Below, one piece after another: positions 18,517 to 27,733 of a DNA stretch of 64,000 nt. A model generated the notes under the pieces. The model was given only the letters and a program-made list of their open reading frames with translations, ran no database searches and was not told the DNA's origin. The stretch is from NCBI RefSeq assembly GCF_030295705.1, contig NZ_AP027274.1, positions 1,240,001 through 1,304,000 on the forward strand. The letters run 5' to 3'. Each line of letters starts with the position of its first letter. Position 1 is the first letter of the stretch. Source of the DNA: Polynucleobacter sp. TUM22923 (GTDB lineage Bacteria > Pseudomonadota > Gammaproteobacteria > Burkholderiales > Burkholderiaceae). A program made the translations under genes and the position numbers.

Positions 18517-19476
18517 TTACTTTAGATCCGGCATCTTTAACAAGGCTTTGCCAGCAGAGGCACCCACCTCGGCACCGAATCTTTTAGCAACACGTTCTGC
18601 AAAGTTTTCTTTCATGGTGTAGTCCAAAATATCTGGGGCCTTAAAGACATCGCGAGCCACTGTATCGACGGTGCCATACCCATCAACTAAGCCCACTTTA
18701 ATCGCCTGCTCACCATTCCAAACTCGACCCGAAAACATGTCGGGGGTTTCTTTAAGGCGATCACCTCTGCCCTCTTTCACCACCGTAATAAATTGCTGAT
18801 GAATCTCATCGATCATTGCTTTGATCATATCTACTTGCTTCGGATTTTCCTTGGAGAAAGGATCCATCATGCCTTTATTAGAGCCCGCAGTAATCATGCG
18901 ACGAGTCACGCCCAACTTATCCATCAGACCTGTAAATCCAAAACCCTCCATGATGACCCCAATAGAGCCGACTAGACTAGCTTTATCAACCAAAATTTGA
19001 TCCCCAGCAACGGCTACGTAGTAACCACCAGAGGCACAAATATCTTCCACTACAACATAAAACGGCTTATTGGGATACAGCTTGCGTAAACGATGAATCT
19101 CATCATTGATCATTCCCGCCTGAACTGGTGAGCCCCCAGGGCTATTGATACGTAGCACTACGCCTGCACTGTTTTCATTTTCAAATGCAGAGGTCAAAGA
19201 AGAGTTGATATCTAAAGCATTAGCCATTGAGCTTGCAGCAATCTCACCCTCTAAGGTAACTAGTGCGGTGTGCTTCTCAGTACCCATGCCATGCCCAGGT
19301 AGACGAAAATCAAAGATTGCAAGAACAACACCCACAAAAACCAGTAAGGTCAGTACACGAAAGAACGCCTTCCAGCGACGCGCCTTGCGAGTCTCTTTTA
19401 AGTTTTCAAGTAATAAATGCTCGAGGGCTTGTCGCTCCCAAGGTTGCTTAGCGCTGTCAGATTGCATTTGATCCAT
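18517..19476 (-). CDS. sppA: S49-family signal peptide peptidase (SppA-like)
   Basis: An inner-membrane serine/lysine-dyad peptidase that degrades released signal peptides. The 319-aa protein has a single N-terminal membrane segment at about 38-56, the RINSPGG motif near 109, the nucleophile Ser149 in ASGGYYVA and the general-base Lys201 in SNKGMMDPF. At this length it is the short, single-domain form that assembles as an octamer, unlike E. coli SppA (about 618 aa). It follows the HAD phosphatase gene by 24 nt in a rluC-HAD-sppA operon. Confidence 0.92.
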   Translation of the reverse strand: MDQMQSDSAKQPWERQALEHLLLENLKETRKARRWKAFFRVLTLLVFVGVVLAIFDFRLPGHGMGTEKHTALVTLEGEIAASSMANALDINSSLTSAFENENSAGVVLRINSPGGSPVQAGMINDEIHRLRKLYPNKPFYVVVEDICASGGYYVAVAGDQILVDKASLVGSIGVIMEGFGFTGLMDKLGVTRRMITAGSNKGMMDPFSKENPKQVDMIKAMIDEIHQQFITVVKEGRGDRLKETPDMFSGRVWNGEQAIKVGLVDGYGTVDTVARDVFKAPDILDYTMKENFAERVAKRFGAEVGASAGKALLKMPDLK

Positions 19477-19500
19477 CTCTAATAATTCCTTTTAAGCAAA

Positions 19501-20184
19501 CTAGTTAACGGTGAGATTTTGTTTAAGCCAGCGGGTCAGTTGTGACACATCATCCACATGGGTAAGTGAGGCCGATTCTTTCAGCGTGCTTGGTGGGTGC
19601 GCACCGTACGTTACCGCAACTGCATCAACTCCCGCATTGGCGGCCATATCTAAATCATGGGTGGTGTCGCCAATCATCAACATTCGCCGTGTTGGTACCT
19701 GCATCACATCAGACAATTCCAAGAGCATCCCTGGGTGGGGCTTAGAAAATGATTCATCCGCAGTGCGAGTTTCATGAAATAAATGACCAATTTGATGATG
19801 GTCTAGGGATCGATCGAGCCCCACACGTGATTTTCCAGTAGCGACGCCAAGCAAATAACCCTCTGCGCGCAGGTCCTGCAGCAACTCGCGGATACCCGAG
19901 AATAAATGGAGCTCGTGATCTTTGGCTAGATAACGAAAACGGAAGCGCTCAGTTAATTTAGGAAAGTGGGCTGGCTCAATCCAGGGGACTGCCCTTCTCA
20001 GGGAATCATGAATTCCCAAGCCAATGACTGAGCTTGCCAGGGTGTCGTCAGGCTCCTTAAAGCCTAAATCACGGCATGACTGCTGAATACACTCCACAAT
20101 CGTTGGCGTGGAATCCATGATGGTGCCATCCCAATCCCACACAATCAGTTCATAACGTCTTTCCGGCATTAATTTCTCAATCAT
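19501..20184 (-). CDS. HAD-family hydrolase (phosphoglycolate phosphatase-like)
   Basis: A 227-aa HAD phosphatase with motif I DWDGT (Asp17 nucleophile, Asp19), motif II VATGKS near 117, motif III KPHPGM near 146, and motif IV GDTTHDLDMA near 173, and an alpha-helical cap at about 25-85. The layout resembles Gph, but substrates cannot be told from sequence. It overlaps rluC by 4 nt, an association common in betaproteobacteria, so coupling is likely. Confidence 0.87.
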   Translation of the reverse strand: MIEKLMPERRYELIVWDWDGTIMDSTPTIVECIQQSCRDLGFKEPDDTLASSVIGLGIHDSLRRAVPWIEPAHFPKLTERFRFRYLAKDHELHLFSGIRELLQDLRAEGYLLGVATGKSRVGLDRSLDHHQIGHLFHETRTADESFSKPHPGMLLELSDVMQVPTRRMLMIGDTTHDLDMAANAGVDAVAVTYGAHPPSTLKESASLTHVDDVSQLTRWLKQNLTVN

Positions 20185-21242
20185 GTGGCTGCTTTAATGG
20201 TTTCACTTTTCTCACTGGCGACTTCAAACAACTTCATCATTGCCGTAAATTCCACTGGAAGTGGCGACTCGATTCGCATCTTCTCTCCAGTTCGAGGATG
20301 CGTAAAGCCAGCAAGGTGAGCATGTAAGTACAAGCGCTTTGATTTCACCATTTTATCCTGATCCTCAAAACCATACTTGTCATCACCTAAGATGGAATGC
20401 CCCAGCTTCTGTAGGTGTACTCGAATTTGATGCGTGCGCCCTGTTTTGAGTTGAGCTTCGGCTAGAGTAATAGTGGCATTCTCGCGCTTAAGCGTTTTAA
20501 TGACCCGTAAAGCCGTATGGCTTGGCAAGCCATCCGGATCAACACGGACGCGACGCTCCCCGTTGGGTAATAAGTATTTATGCAAAGCGTATTTCAGCTG
20601 CATCACCCCTGCCCCCTGAGTAACTTCACCATGAGCCAATAAGTAATACCGCTTGTCAGTCTGACCCTCTCGAATTTGGCGGTGTAACTCCACCAAAGCA
20701 CTCCGTTTTTTGGCCAGCAGCAAAACACCGGAGGTATCTCTGTCCAAACGGTGTACAAGCTCAATAAATTTGAGTTCAGGACGAGTGATTCGCAAAGTCT
20801 CAATGACCCCAAGAGCGATCCCAGATCCGCCATGGACTGCCAAACCAGCAGGTTTATTAACAATTAATAAAGCGTCATCCTCATACAAAATTGGCATTTT
20901 GTCGGAGTAGCCCTGTGCCCGAGACTTGGTTTGAGCAGTATTGACAATCGCCATTTGGGCGGGTTCAGCTAGTCGCACAGGCGGAACACGAACAACATCA
21001 CCTTCGACCAAGCGGGTTGTTGGCTCTGCCTTTTTTTTATTCACCCGCACTTCGCCAGAGCGAATAATCCGATACACATGGCTTTTGGGCACCCCTTTAG
21101 CCCAGCGTAAGAGATAGTTATCTAGACGCTGGCCAGCTTCTTCGGGGCCGATTGTCTGAAGGTGGACGGTGGGAGCCGTTGGGGAAACTGAAGAAATTGG
21201 GGTTTTAGGCCCTAAAGACTGGGAAATGGGTTCGAATTTCAT
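20181..21242 (-). CDS. rluC: 23S rRNA pseudouridine synthase RluC
   Basis: RluC makes pseudouridines 955, 2504 and 2580 in 23S rRNA. The 353-aa protein has an N-terminal S4 RNA-binding domain at about 36-95 (RLDNYLLRW, GEVRVNKKK) and a RluA-type catalytic domain with HRLDRDTSG near 163-171, whose Asp is catalytic, and GRTHQIRVH near 267. It diverges from rne across a 452-nt intergenic region. The same rluC|rne divergence is found in E. coli. Confidence 0.93.
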   Translation of the reverse strand: MKFEPISQSLGPKTPISSVSPTAPTVHLQTIGPEEAGQRLDNYLLRWAKGVPKSHVYRIIRSGEVRVNKKKAEPTTRLVEGDVVRVPPVRLAEPAQMAIVNTAQTKSRAQGYSDKMPILYEDDALLIVNKPAGLAVHGGSGIALGVIETLRITRPELKFIELVHRLDRDTSGVLLLAKKRSALVELHRQIREGQTDKRYYLLAHGEVTQGAGVMQLKYALHKYLLPNGERRVRVDPDGLPSHTALRVIKTLKRENATITLAEAQLKTGRTHQIRVHLQKLGHSILGDDKYGFEDQDKMVKSKRLYLHAHLAGFTHPRTGEKMRIESPLPVEFTAMMKLFEVASEKSETIKAAT

Positions 21243-21288
21243 GATTTATCTCTCTCGCCACCTCGACGAGGGACTTAACAATACCCCA

Positions 21289-21314
21289 TTGTCATTCAAC
21301 TTGTGCCGTATAAT
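21289..21314 (+). promoter_or_regulatory. Probable sigma-70 promoter of rne
   Basis: A perfect TATAAT lies at 21309-21314 upstream of rne. The -35 is imperfect: TTGTCA at 21289-21294 is a good match but only 14 nt away, while CCATTG at 21286-21291 has the ideal 17-nt gap and a poor match. A start near 21321 would give a leader of about 375 nt. Confidence 0.6.
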
Positions 21315-21320
21315 CAATGT

Positions 21321-21694
21321 TCTAGCTAATTTATATCAGCTTGGATCACAACCTGAAGTCAGGTTTGGATCGGGGAGTTTGGAGTCGCCCTTAATTGACT
21401 CCCGGGGTTGCCCCTCCCCCGTTTAATGAGGCGCAGGGTTAGTGTGCCGTATGCCGCGACCCGCATTAGAAGACAGTTTTCAGGCGCGCGCCTGCATTGA
21501 TGGCCTAAAGGAGGTCTCTGCGGCGATCGTCAAGTGTGGCACCGGTAAATAACAGTTTGTTCGGTGTACTAGACAAAGTATGTCTAGGTTTGTTTGATCC
21601 ACACTCAAAAACCGCTACTGGACCCAGTCCAAAGCGGCATCTAAATTGTCCCTAACGCAGCGCGCAACGATGCACTCCCCATCAGGAGAGTGTT
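21321..21694 (+). promoter_or_regulatory. Structured 5' leader of RNase E mRNA
   Basis: The region upstream of rne has no open frame of note but several strong hairpins. AACCTG/CAGGTT is at 21350-21365. A nested stem has GGGGAG 21372-21377 with CTCCCC 21414-21419 outside GGAGTC 21381-21386 with GACTCC 21397-21402. CTAGACA/TGTCTAG is at 21569-21587. CCGCTACTG with CAGT and AGCGG is at 21612-21637. A Shine-Dalgarno AGGAGA lies just before the ATG. In E. coli a long rne leader lets RNase E repress its own synthesis; the same role is inferred here from size and structure. Confidence 0.65.
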
Positions 21695-24292
21695 ATGAAA
21701 CGCATGTTATTTAATGCAACTCAACAAGAAGAGTTGCGAGTTGCCATCGTCGATGGTCAAAAACTCATCGATATCGATATCGAAGCTGCCGGTCGTGAAC
21801 AACGCAAAGGCAATATTTACAAAGGTGTTATTACTCGCATTGAGCCCTCGCTCGAAGCTTGCTTTGTCAATTACGGCGAAGAGCGTCATGGCTTTTTGCC
21901 ATTCAAAGAAGTTGCCCGCACCTACTTTAAAGAAGGTGTTGATGTTCGTAATGCGTCTATTAAAGAAGCCTTACGCGAAGGTCAGGAAATCATTGTTCAG
22001 GTAGAAAAAGAAGAGCGCGGCCAAAAAGGCGCTGCCCTCACCTCTTTTGTCTCCCTAGCAGGTCGTTATTTGGTGTTGATGCCAAACAATCCTCGTGGTG
22101 GTGGCGTATCTCGCCGCATTGAGGGCGAAGACCGTCAAGAGTTGCGCGAAGCAATGTCCCAGTTAGAAGTATCTGAGGGAATGAGCATCATTGCTCGTAC
22201 AGCCGGTATTGGTCGTGATGCCACTGAACTGCAGTGGGACTTAAGTTATCTCATGCAGTTATGGGGTGCTATTGATGAGGCAGCCAAAGGAAATTCAGCG
22301 CCATTATTGATTTATCTCGAATCTAGCTTAGTGATTCGTGCAATCCGCGATTATTTCCAACCCGATATCGGTGAGATCCTCATCGACACCGATGATATCT
22401 ATGAGCAAGCCGCTGCATTTATGTCGGTAGTGATGCCGGATAACTTGCCAAGAGTAAAGCGTTATCAGGATGATGTTCCATTGTTCTCACGTTTTCAAAT
22501 TGAGCATCAAATTGAAACTGCGTATTCACGTACGGTCCCATTACCATCTGGTGGCGCAATCGTTATTGACCATACTGAAGCCCTAGTTTCGGTGGACGTC
22601 AACTCTGCGCGCGCTACCCGCGGTTCCGATATTGAAGAAACTGCTACGCGCACTAACTTAGAAGCCGCTGATGAAATCGCCCGTCAAGCCCGTTTACGTG
22701 ACTTGGGTGGCTTAATCGTCATTGACTTCATCGACATGGAATCGAGCAAAGCACAGAAAGATGTTGAGAATCGCCTCCGCGACGCTCTCCGTCATGACCG
22801 TGCACGTGTTCAGATGGGTAAGATCTCTAAGTTCGGCCTGATGGAAATGTCCCGTCAGCGTTTACGTCCCGCCCTTTCTGAAGGTAGCCACGTAACGTGC
22901 CCACGCTGTAATGGCACTGGTCATATTCGTGATACAGAATCTTCCGCATTGCAAGTGCTTCGCATCATTCAAGAAGAGGCAATGAAAGAAAATACTGCCG
23001 CTATTCATACACAAGTACCAGTTGAAGTAGCTGCGTTCTTATTAAACGAAAAGCGCGCAGAGGTAATCAAGATTGAGTCACGCTTCAAAGTGAACGTCTT
23101 AATGATTCCTAATAAGCACTTAGAGACGCCACATTACAAGTTAGAGCGCCTACGTCATGATGATCCCCGTCTTGACGATCAAAAGGCTAGCTATGTCATG
23201 GCCGAAGAAGCTGCACGCGAACTTGAAACTGATACCGCTGTGAGTCGTAAAGATGCGGAAGTTAAAGCTCGCCCTGAAGCTGCTGTCAAAGGAATTACTC
23301 CTAATCAGCCAGCTCCAATGAGCCAGCCACGCACTGCTCGCACAGAAAAGACCGCTACTGAGAGTACCGGTGGTTTATTTGGCTTTATTAAGAAACTGTT
23401 TTCATCATCACCAGCGCCTGAAGTGAAGCCTGCCGCTAGCGCACCACGCGGTCGCAATCCAAATAACCGCAATGGTAATAACAACGGTAATAGCAATCGT
23501 AATCGTGGCCGTCGCGGAGAACGCAATGATCGCAGTGAGCGTCCAGCAGACGGCGAAGCAGCCACTGCAGTAGCCAGCACCGAGGGTACGGCTGCTCCAC
23601 GCGAAGGCAGGGGTCGTCAAGACGGGCGCAACCGTAACAGCAATCGCAACCAAAATAATCCTAAACCAGAAAATCAAGCCGCCGTAACACCGGCAACAGA
23701 AGCAACAGTGAGTTCTGATGCTGCCACAGGCGCAGATGGCGAAGAACGTCGTGGTCGTGGTCGCAACCGTCGCGGTCGTGGTCGGGGTCAACGTGGTGAG
23801 CGTACAGAAGGTGGTGCCGAGACAACTAGTGCGGCAGTTGCTAAAAGTCCTTTCTCAGGTCCGCCTGTAGGAATGGGTGGCGCATCTTCTTCTATGCCAA
23901 TTCAAAACATTGCTCAAAGCTTTAGCAACGCTATTATTGCGCCAACTGAAGTCAAGCAGCGTACACCAAGAGAGCCGTGCGCTCCACGCCAAAGCAATCG
24001 CCCCGCAAACACTGCGGCGCCTGTATTGGCTGTGGCAGCTCCAGCACTTGAAGTGATCGCAAAGCCTATGCCTGAACTTCCAAAGGTTGCCTATCAGGTA
24101 CTTGAAGAGAAGCCATTGCAAAGCGTTATTGAGTCTGCTGGTATGGTTTGGGTTGCAACTGACACCGCCAAGCAAGCTTCAACTCAAATTGAACCGGAAA
24201 CCATCAAGCTCGGCAGAGCACCTAAGCCAGCAGTCAGCTTATCTGCTGCGCCAATGGTCATGGTTGAGACTGGCCCAGAAAACAAGGGTTAA
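21695..24292 (+). CDS. rne: Ribonuclease E
   Basis: RNase E is the endonuclease that starts most mRNA decay and trims rRNA and tRNA precursors. The 865-aa protein has an S1 domain at about 35-120, an RNase H-like/DNase I-like core with [16 protein letters not shown] near 303-318 and IDFIDME near 345, and the zinc-link CPRCNGTG near 404-411. A long disordered C-terminal half follows: an amphipathic [10 protein letters not shown] segment near 559, asparagine/arginine-rich repeats, and an RG-rich patch near 685-705. The core matches the family closely. The tail is the scaffold region expected to bind RNA and degradosome partners. Confidence 0.96.
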   Translation: MKRMLFNATQQEELRVAIVDGQKLIDIDIEAAGREQRKGNIYKGVITRIEPSLEACFVNYGEERHGFLPFKEVARTYFKEGVDVRNASIKEALREGQEIIVQVEKEERGQKGAALTSFVSLAGRYLVLMPNNPRGGGVSRRIEGEDRQELREAMSQLEVSEGMSIIARTAGIGRDATELQWDLSYLMQLWGAIDEAAKGNSAPLLIYLESSLVIRAIRDYFQPDIGEILIDTDDIYEQAAAFMSVVMPDNLPRVKRYQDDVPLFSRFQIEHQIETAYSRTVPLPSGGAIVIDHTEALVSVDVNSARATRGSDIEETATRTNLEAADEIARQARLRDLGGLIVIDFIDMESSKAQKDVENRLRDALRHDRARVQMGKISKFGLMEMSRQRLRPALSEGSHVTCPRCNGTGHIRDTESSALQVLRIIQEEAMKENTAAIHTQVPVEVAAFLLNEKRAEVIKIESRFKVNVLMIPNKHLETPHYKLERLRHDDPRLDDQKASYVMAEEAARELETDTAVSRKDAEVKARPEAAVKGITPNQPAPMSQPRTARTEKTATESTGGLFGFIKKLFSSSPAPEVKPAASAPRGRNPNNRNGNNNGNSNRNRGRRGERNDRSERPADGEAATAVASTEGTAAPREGRGRQDGRNRNSNRNQNNPKPENQAAVTPATEATVSSDAATGADGEERRGRGRNRRGRGRGQRGERTEGGAETTSAAVAKSPFSGPPVGMGGASSSMPIQNIAQSFSNAIIAPTEVKQRTPREPCAPRQSNRPANTAAPVLAVAAPALEVIAKPMPELPKVAYQVLEEKPLQSVIESAGMVWVATDTAKQASTQIEPETIKLGRAPKPAVSLSAAPMVMVETGPENKG
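23460..23515 (+). repeat. Asn/Arg-rich low-complexity repeat in rne
   Basis: Degenerate AAT/AAC/CGT triplet repeats encode an asparagine-arginine tract of about 19 residues within the RNase E tail. It is followed by an RGRRGER patch and a second [10 protein letters not shown] tract near 23625-23660. These are simple-sequence expansions in an RNA-binding disordered region. Confidence 0.7.
23745..23800 (+). repeat. Arg/Gly triplet repeat (RG-rich patch) in rne
   Basis: Repeated CGT-GGT triplets encode a basic [13 protein letters not shown] patch. Such arginine-rich regions bind RNA in RNase E tails. Long antisense frames seen here are by-products of this composition. Confidence 0.7.
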
Positions 24293-24302
24293 TCCCATTT
24301 CT

Positions 24303-24343
24303 CCAAACTGTCATGCATCCCAAAAAGATATCTGACAGTTTGG
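24303..24343. other. Perfect 11-bp inverted repeat between rne and moaA
   Basis: CCAAACTGTCA at 24303-24313 is mirrored by TGACAGTTTGG at 24333-24343 around a 19-nt loop, centred 53 nt before moaA. No T tract follows on the plus strand, so it is not a classical terminator. It could be an RNA 3' stabiliser for rne, a factor-dependent stop or an operator for the molybdenum-cofactor genes. It does not resemble the known Moco RNA motif, which is much larger. Confidence 0.6.
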
Positions 24344-24375
24344 CAGAAACCCCATTTCAAAGCCATAATTGAGTC

Positions 24376-25488
24376 ATGGTTGAAAAAGTAATCCCTATTC
24401 GATTAGATGAAGGCAAAGGTTTGACGCCATCCATTCTAGGACAGCTCCAAACTCCCAACGCCTTCACAAAAGACACTCGTGGACGTCAGTTACGCGACTT
24501 ACGCATCTCTGTAACGGACCGGTGTAACTTTCGTTGCACTTATTGCATGCCTAAAGAGATATTCGATAAAGACTATCCTTACCTTTCCCATAACGAGCTT
24601 CTCAGCTTTGAAGAGATTACTAAATTAAGCTCGATCTTTGCGACGCTTGGCGTTGAAAAAATTCGCCTTACTGGTGGCGAGCCTTTACTACGCAAAAATC
24701 TCGAAGTACTGATAGAGATGCTTGCCAAGATTCGTACAGTGGATGATCTGCCCTTGGATTTAACACTCACTACCAACGGTAGTATTTTGCGCAAGAAAGC
24801 CGTTGCGCTGAAGGCCGCTGGACTGCATCGCTTGACCATTAGTCTTGATGGCTTAAATGATGACATCTTCAAAAAAATGAACGATGTGGACTTTCCGGTA
24901 ACCGATGTATTGGATGGTATTGCGGCAGCCCAAGAAGCCGGCTTTACGAACATCAAAGTCAACATGGTGGTGAAGAAGGGAACAAATGACCAGGAAATTA
25001 TCGCCATGGCGAAGCACTTTAAGGGAAGCGGCATTACGCTTCGCTTTATAGAGTTCATGGATGTGGGTAGCTCCAATGGCTGGGATATGGCGCAGGTTCT
25101 TCCCTCAAAAGAAGTAGTGGCAAGAATTAATGCAGTCTTTCCAATTGAACCCATTCAAGCCAACTACCATGGTGAGGTGGCACAGCGCTGGCGCTACTTA
25201 GATGGTTCTGGTGAAATTGGCCTGATCTCAAGTGTCACGCAGACGTTTTGTCACGAATGCACGCGCGCTCGGATCTCTACTGATGGTCAACTCTATCTTT
25301 GCTTGTTCGCTAATGCGGGTTTTGACTTCAAGACTCTTTTGCGCTCAGGTAAAAGTGATTTAGAAATCGCAAATGCTGTCATGACTACCTGGACAGGACG
25401 CAAGGATCACTATTCAGAAATTCGGGGATCTCATACTGCTGAACTTTCTGGCACGCGAAAAGTCGAAATGTCTTACATTGGCGGCTAA
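24376..25488 (+). CDS. moaA: GTP 3',8-cyclase MoaA
   Basis: MoaA is a radical-SAM enzyme performing the first step of molybdenum-cofactor synthesis, GTP to 3',8-cyclo-GTP. The 370-aa protein has the N-terminal SAM-cluster cysteines Cys50, Cys54 and Cys57 (CNFRCTYC), the LTGGEPLL motif near 97, a second cluster from CHECTR near 293 plus CLF near 310, and the catalytic C-terminal Gly-Gly (YIGG). It opens a moaA-mobA-moeA run with 2-nt and -4-nt spacings, a clear operon. Confidence 0.96.
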   Translation: MVEKVIPIRLDEGKGLTPSILGQLQTPNAFTKDTRGRQLRDLRISVTDRCNFRCTYCMPKEIFDKDYPYLSHNELLSFEEITKLSSIFATLGVEKIRLTGGEPLLRKNLEVLIEMLAKIRTVDDLPLDLTLTTNGSILRKKAVALKAAGLHRLTISLDGLNDDIFKKMNDVDFPVTDVLDGIAAAQEAGFTNIKVNMVVKKGTNDQEIIAMAKHFKGSGITLRFIEFMDVGSSNGWDMAQVLPSKEVVARINAVFPIEPIQANYHGEVAQRWRYLDGSGEIGLISSVTQTFCHECTRARISTDGQLYLCLFANAGFDFKTLLRSGKSDLEIANAVMTTWTGRKDHYSEIRGSHTAELSGTRKVEMSYIGG

Positions 25489-25490
25489 CG

Positions 25491-26093
25491 ATGTCTAGTC
25501 AAAAAATCACTGGCTTGATTTTGGCAGGTGGCCGCGCCCAAAGAATGGGGGGTATCGATAAGGGCCTAATCCCCTTTCATGACAAACCATTAATTGAATC
25601 TGCCATTGAGCGGCTGAAGCCGCAGGTAGACACCATTCTCATTAATGCCAATCGCAACATCACCAAATATGCTCACTATGGTTACCCCGTCATCATGGAT
25701 GAAACTCCAGATTTCTCGGGCCCGTTGGCAGGTTTCTCTATCGGACTGAAGCACTGTGCAACACCATACCTATTAACCTCTCCTTGCGACTCCCCGCTAT
25801 TGCCACTAGATCTCGCACAAAGAATGCTCACAAAACTGGAGGCTGAGAATCTAGATTTGGTTTATGCCTCATCAGAAGAGGCTAATGGTAAGGTATGGGC
25901 GCAGCCTGTATTTTGCTTAATGCGTAATACCCTTCAGCACTTACTAAATAATTTTTTGAGTAAAGGTGATCTCAAAATTGACCATTGGTTTAAAGAGGTC
26001 CGCAGCGGAACCGTTGTATTTAATGCGCCTCACGCTTTTGCTAACGTCAACACCCCCCAAGAGCTTGACGCATTAGAAAAGATATCCCCATGA
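25491..26093 (+). CDS. mobA: Molybdenum cofactor guanylyltransferase MobA
   Basis: MobA attaches GMP from GTP to Mo-molybdopterin to make the guanine dinucleotide form used by DMSO-reductase-family enzymes. The 200-aa protein has the nucleotide-binding LAGGRAQRMGGIDKGL at about 11-26, the DETPDFSGPLAG motif near 69 and SPCDSPLLP with a metal-binding Asp near 99. It lies between moaA and moeA, overlapping moeA by 4 nt. Confidence 0.95.
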   Translation: MSSQKITGLILAGGRAQRMGGIDKGLIPFHDKPLIESAIERLKPQVDTILINANRNITKYAHYGYPVIMDETPDFSGPLAGFSIGLKHCATPYLLTSPCDSPLLPLDLAQRMLTKLEAENLDLVYASSEEANGKVWAQPVFCLMRNTLQHLLNNFLSKGDLKIDHWFKEVRSGTVVFNAPHAFANVNTPQELDALEKISP

Positions 26094-27427
26094 GCAACGC
26101 AAGCCCTGCATCACCCAATAATGCCATTTTGTTGACTGACTCATTGCACGTCGATGAGGCCCGTAAAGCAATTGCTGAGTTGGTAACCGAGCTACTTCAA
26201 GAGTCCTTAGTAGGTTCCGATTTAGCGGCAACCCAATCTGTTCTTTTAGATCAGGCAATGAATCGCATTCTGGCAGTAGATTTACTCTCGCCAATAGATG
26301 TCCCTGCAGCTGATAACTCCGCCATGGATGGCTTTGCATTTAATGGTGATTGCCTAGACGCTGATAGCCAGGACATCACACTCAAAGTGGTCGGTACGGC
26401 TTATGCTGGCAAACCCTTTATTGGGAGTATCGGCCAAGGTGAGTGTATAAAAATCATGACAGGCGGCCTCATGCCCCAAGGTTGCGATACTGTCATTCCA
26501 CAAGAGCTCACTGCTACTACCAATATTGCGAGCGATGTGCTCCTCACTTTTAAGCAAAATCAAGTCAGGTACGGAGAAAATCGACGCTTGCGTGGTGAGG
26601 ATTTGCAAAGTGGTAAGCCTGCAATTGTGGCGGGTCGCTTATTACGGCCATCTGATATCGGGCTAGCAGCATCTTTAGGGATTAGCAGCCTCATGGTGCA
26701 TCGCAAGCTTAGGGTCGCCATCCTATCCTCCGGTGATGAGTTACGTCCGCTAGGGCAACCCCTAGATGTCGGCAGTATTTATGACAGCAACCGCTATAGT
26801 CTGACCGGCCTGCTCAATAGATTAAACATCGAGATTATCGATTGCGGCATTGTGCGCGATGACCCAAACGCCCTGAAGACTGCTTTTTCTGAGGCAGCCA
26901 CAAAGGCGGATGTACTAATTTCATCGGGTGGTGTTTCCGTAGGAGAGGCCGACTACACCAAGCAAATCATGCAAGAGTTAGGCGATGTTGGATTTTGGAA
27001 GATTGCCATGCGTCCAGGTCGACCCATGGCTTTTGGCACACTAAGGCCGGTTGGTGCAAAACCTAACGACCGAAAGATTCTCTTCTTTGGCCTGCCTGGT
27101 AATCCCGTCGCAGTCATGGTGACTTTCTATCAGTTTGTCCGCTCCGCTCTATTGCAACTCAATGGCGCAAGCCAGACTGAGCCCCCACTAATGCAGGCGA
27201 TGGCTCAGGCGCCAATTCGGAAAAGGCCAGGTCGTACAGAATTTCAGCGAGGCATTTTAGAGCGTGGTTTGGATGGCAAACCCACTGTCAGACTGACCGG
27301 CAGTCAAGGTGCAGGCATTTTGCGCTCGATGAGTGAGGCGAATTGCTTCGTGATTCTGCATCACGATCAGGGCAATGTAGCCAGCGGAGACTGGGTAGAT
27401 GTAGCGCTTTTTGACGGACTGCTTTAA
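26090..27427 (+). CDS. moeA: Molybdopterin molybdenumtransferase MoeA
   Basis: MoeA inserts molybdate into adenylylated molybdopterin. The 445-aa protein shows VPAADNSAMDGFAF near 70-83, GRRLRGEDLQ-like NRRLRGED near 165, SGGVSVGEADYTKQ near 283 and GLPGNPVAVMVTF near 336. It carries a longer N-terminal lead of roughly 40 residues than E. coli MoeA. The adenylating partner Mog is encoded separately at 34.1 kb. Confidence 0.95.
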   Translation: MSNASPASPNNAILLTDSLHVDEARKAIAELVTELLQESLVGSDLAATQSVLLDQAMNRILAVDLLSPIDVPAADNSAMDGFAFNGDCLDADSQDITLKVVGTAYAGKPFIGSIGQGECIKIMTGGLMPQGCDTVIPQELTATTNIASDVLLTFKQNQVRYGENRRLRGEDLQSGKPAIVAGRLLRPSDIGLAASLGISSLMVHRKLRVAILSSGDELRPLGQPLDVGSIYDSNRYSLTGLLNRLNIEIIDCGIVRDDPNALKTAFSEAATKADVLISSGGVSVGEADYTKQIMQELGDVGFWKIAMRPGRPMAFGTLRPVGAKPNDRKILFFGLPGNPVAVMVTFYQFVRSALLQLNGASQTEPPLMQAMAQAPIRKRPGRTEFQRGILERGLDGKPTVRLTGSQGAGILRSMSEANCFVILHHDQGNVASGDWVDVALFDGLL

Positions 27428-27439
27428 GATTGCCCCATT

Positions 27440-27733
27440 ATGAAACTTACTAAAAAAGAACTTGTCTACGTAGACCCAATGCATACTGCCAAAACATTGG
27501 TGTTGGTCTATCTCTGCTTCTCAGCACCCATAGTGATACTTGCTCTTTTTGTAGCCTTCATTCGTGATGGTTCAATTCCTGGATTTACCGTGCTATCCGC
27601 TTTAATTTTGAACGCTGTCCTTGGCTTTGCTTTGCTGTGGATTGCCTGCAAAGTATATAACTGGGTTGCGGGGAAATTCGGTGGTATTGAATTGGCTATC
27701 CGCGAACTCCCAGAAGAAATTGAATCAGACTAA
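27440..27733 (+). CDS. Small two-helix membrane protein, DUF3566-like
   Basis: A 97-aa protein with two membrane segments at about 18-40 and 49-72 and an acidic tail. The end of the second helix reads YNWVAGKFGGIEL, close to the YN-x2-A-x3-GG-x-E pattern I recall at the C-terminus of actinobacterial DUF3566 proteins. No function is known to me. It follows moeA by 12 nt and overlaps the convergent dehydrogenase gene by 4 nt, so it is probably the last gene of the moa operon. Confidence 0.75.
   Translation: MKLTKKELVYVDPMHTAKTLVLVYLCFSAPIVILALFVAFIRDGSIPGFTVLSALILNAVLGFALLWIACKVYNWVAGKFGGIELAIRELPEEIESD

Noticed and set aside
23305..23791. Two minus-strand frames of 91 and 127 codons inside rne
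   Set aside because: They come from the repetitive Arg/Asn/Gly codons of the RNase E tail read backwards; the products are low-complexity with no recognisable domain.
24293..24375. Moco RNA riboswitch upstream of moaA
   Set aside because: The gap is only 83 nt and contains a single hairpin; the Moco motif is longer and multi-stemmed.
24579..25154. Minus-strand frame of 191 codons antisense to moaA
   Set aside because: moaA is clearly real across the whole stretch, with both cysteine clusters; the antisense product shows no motif.
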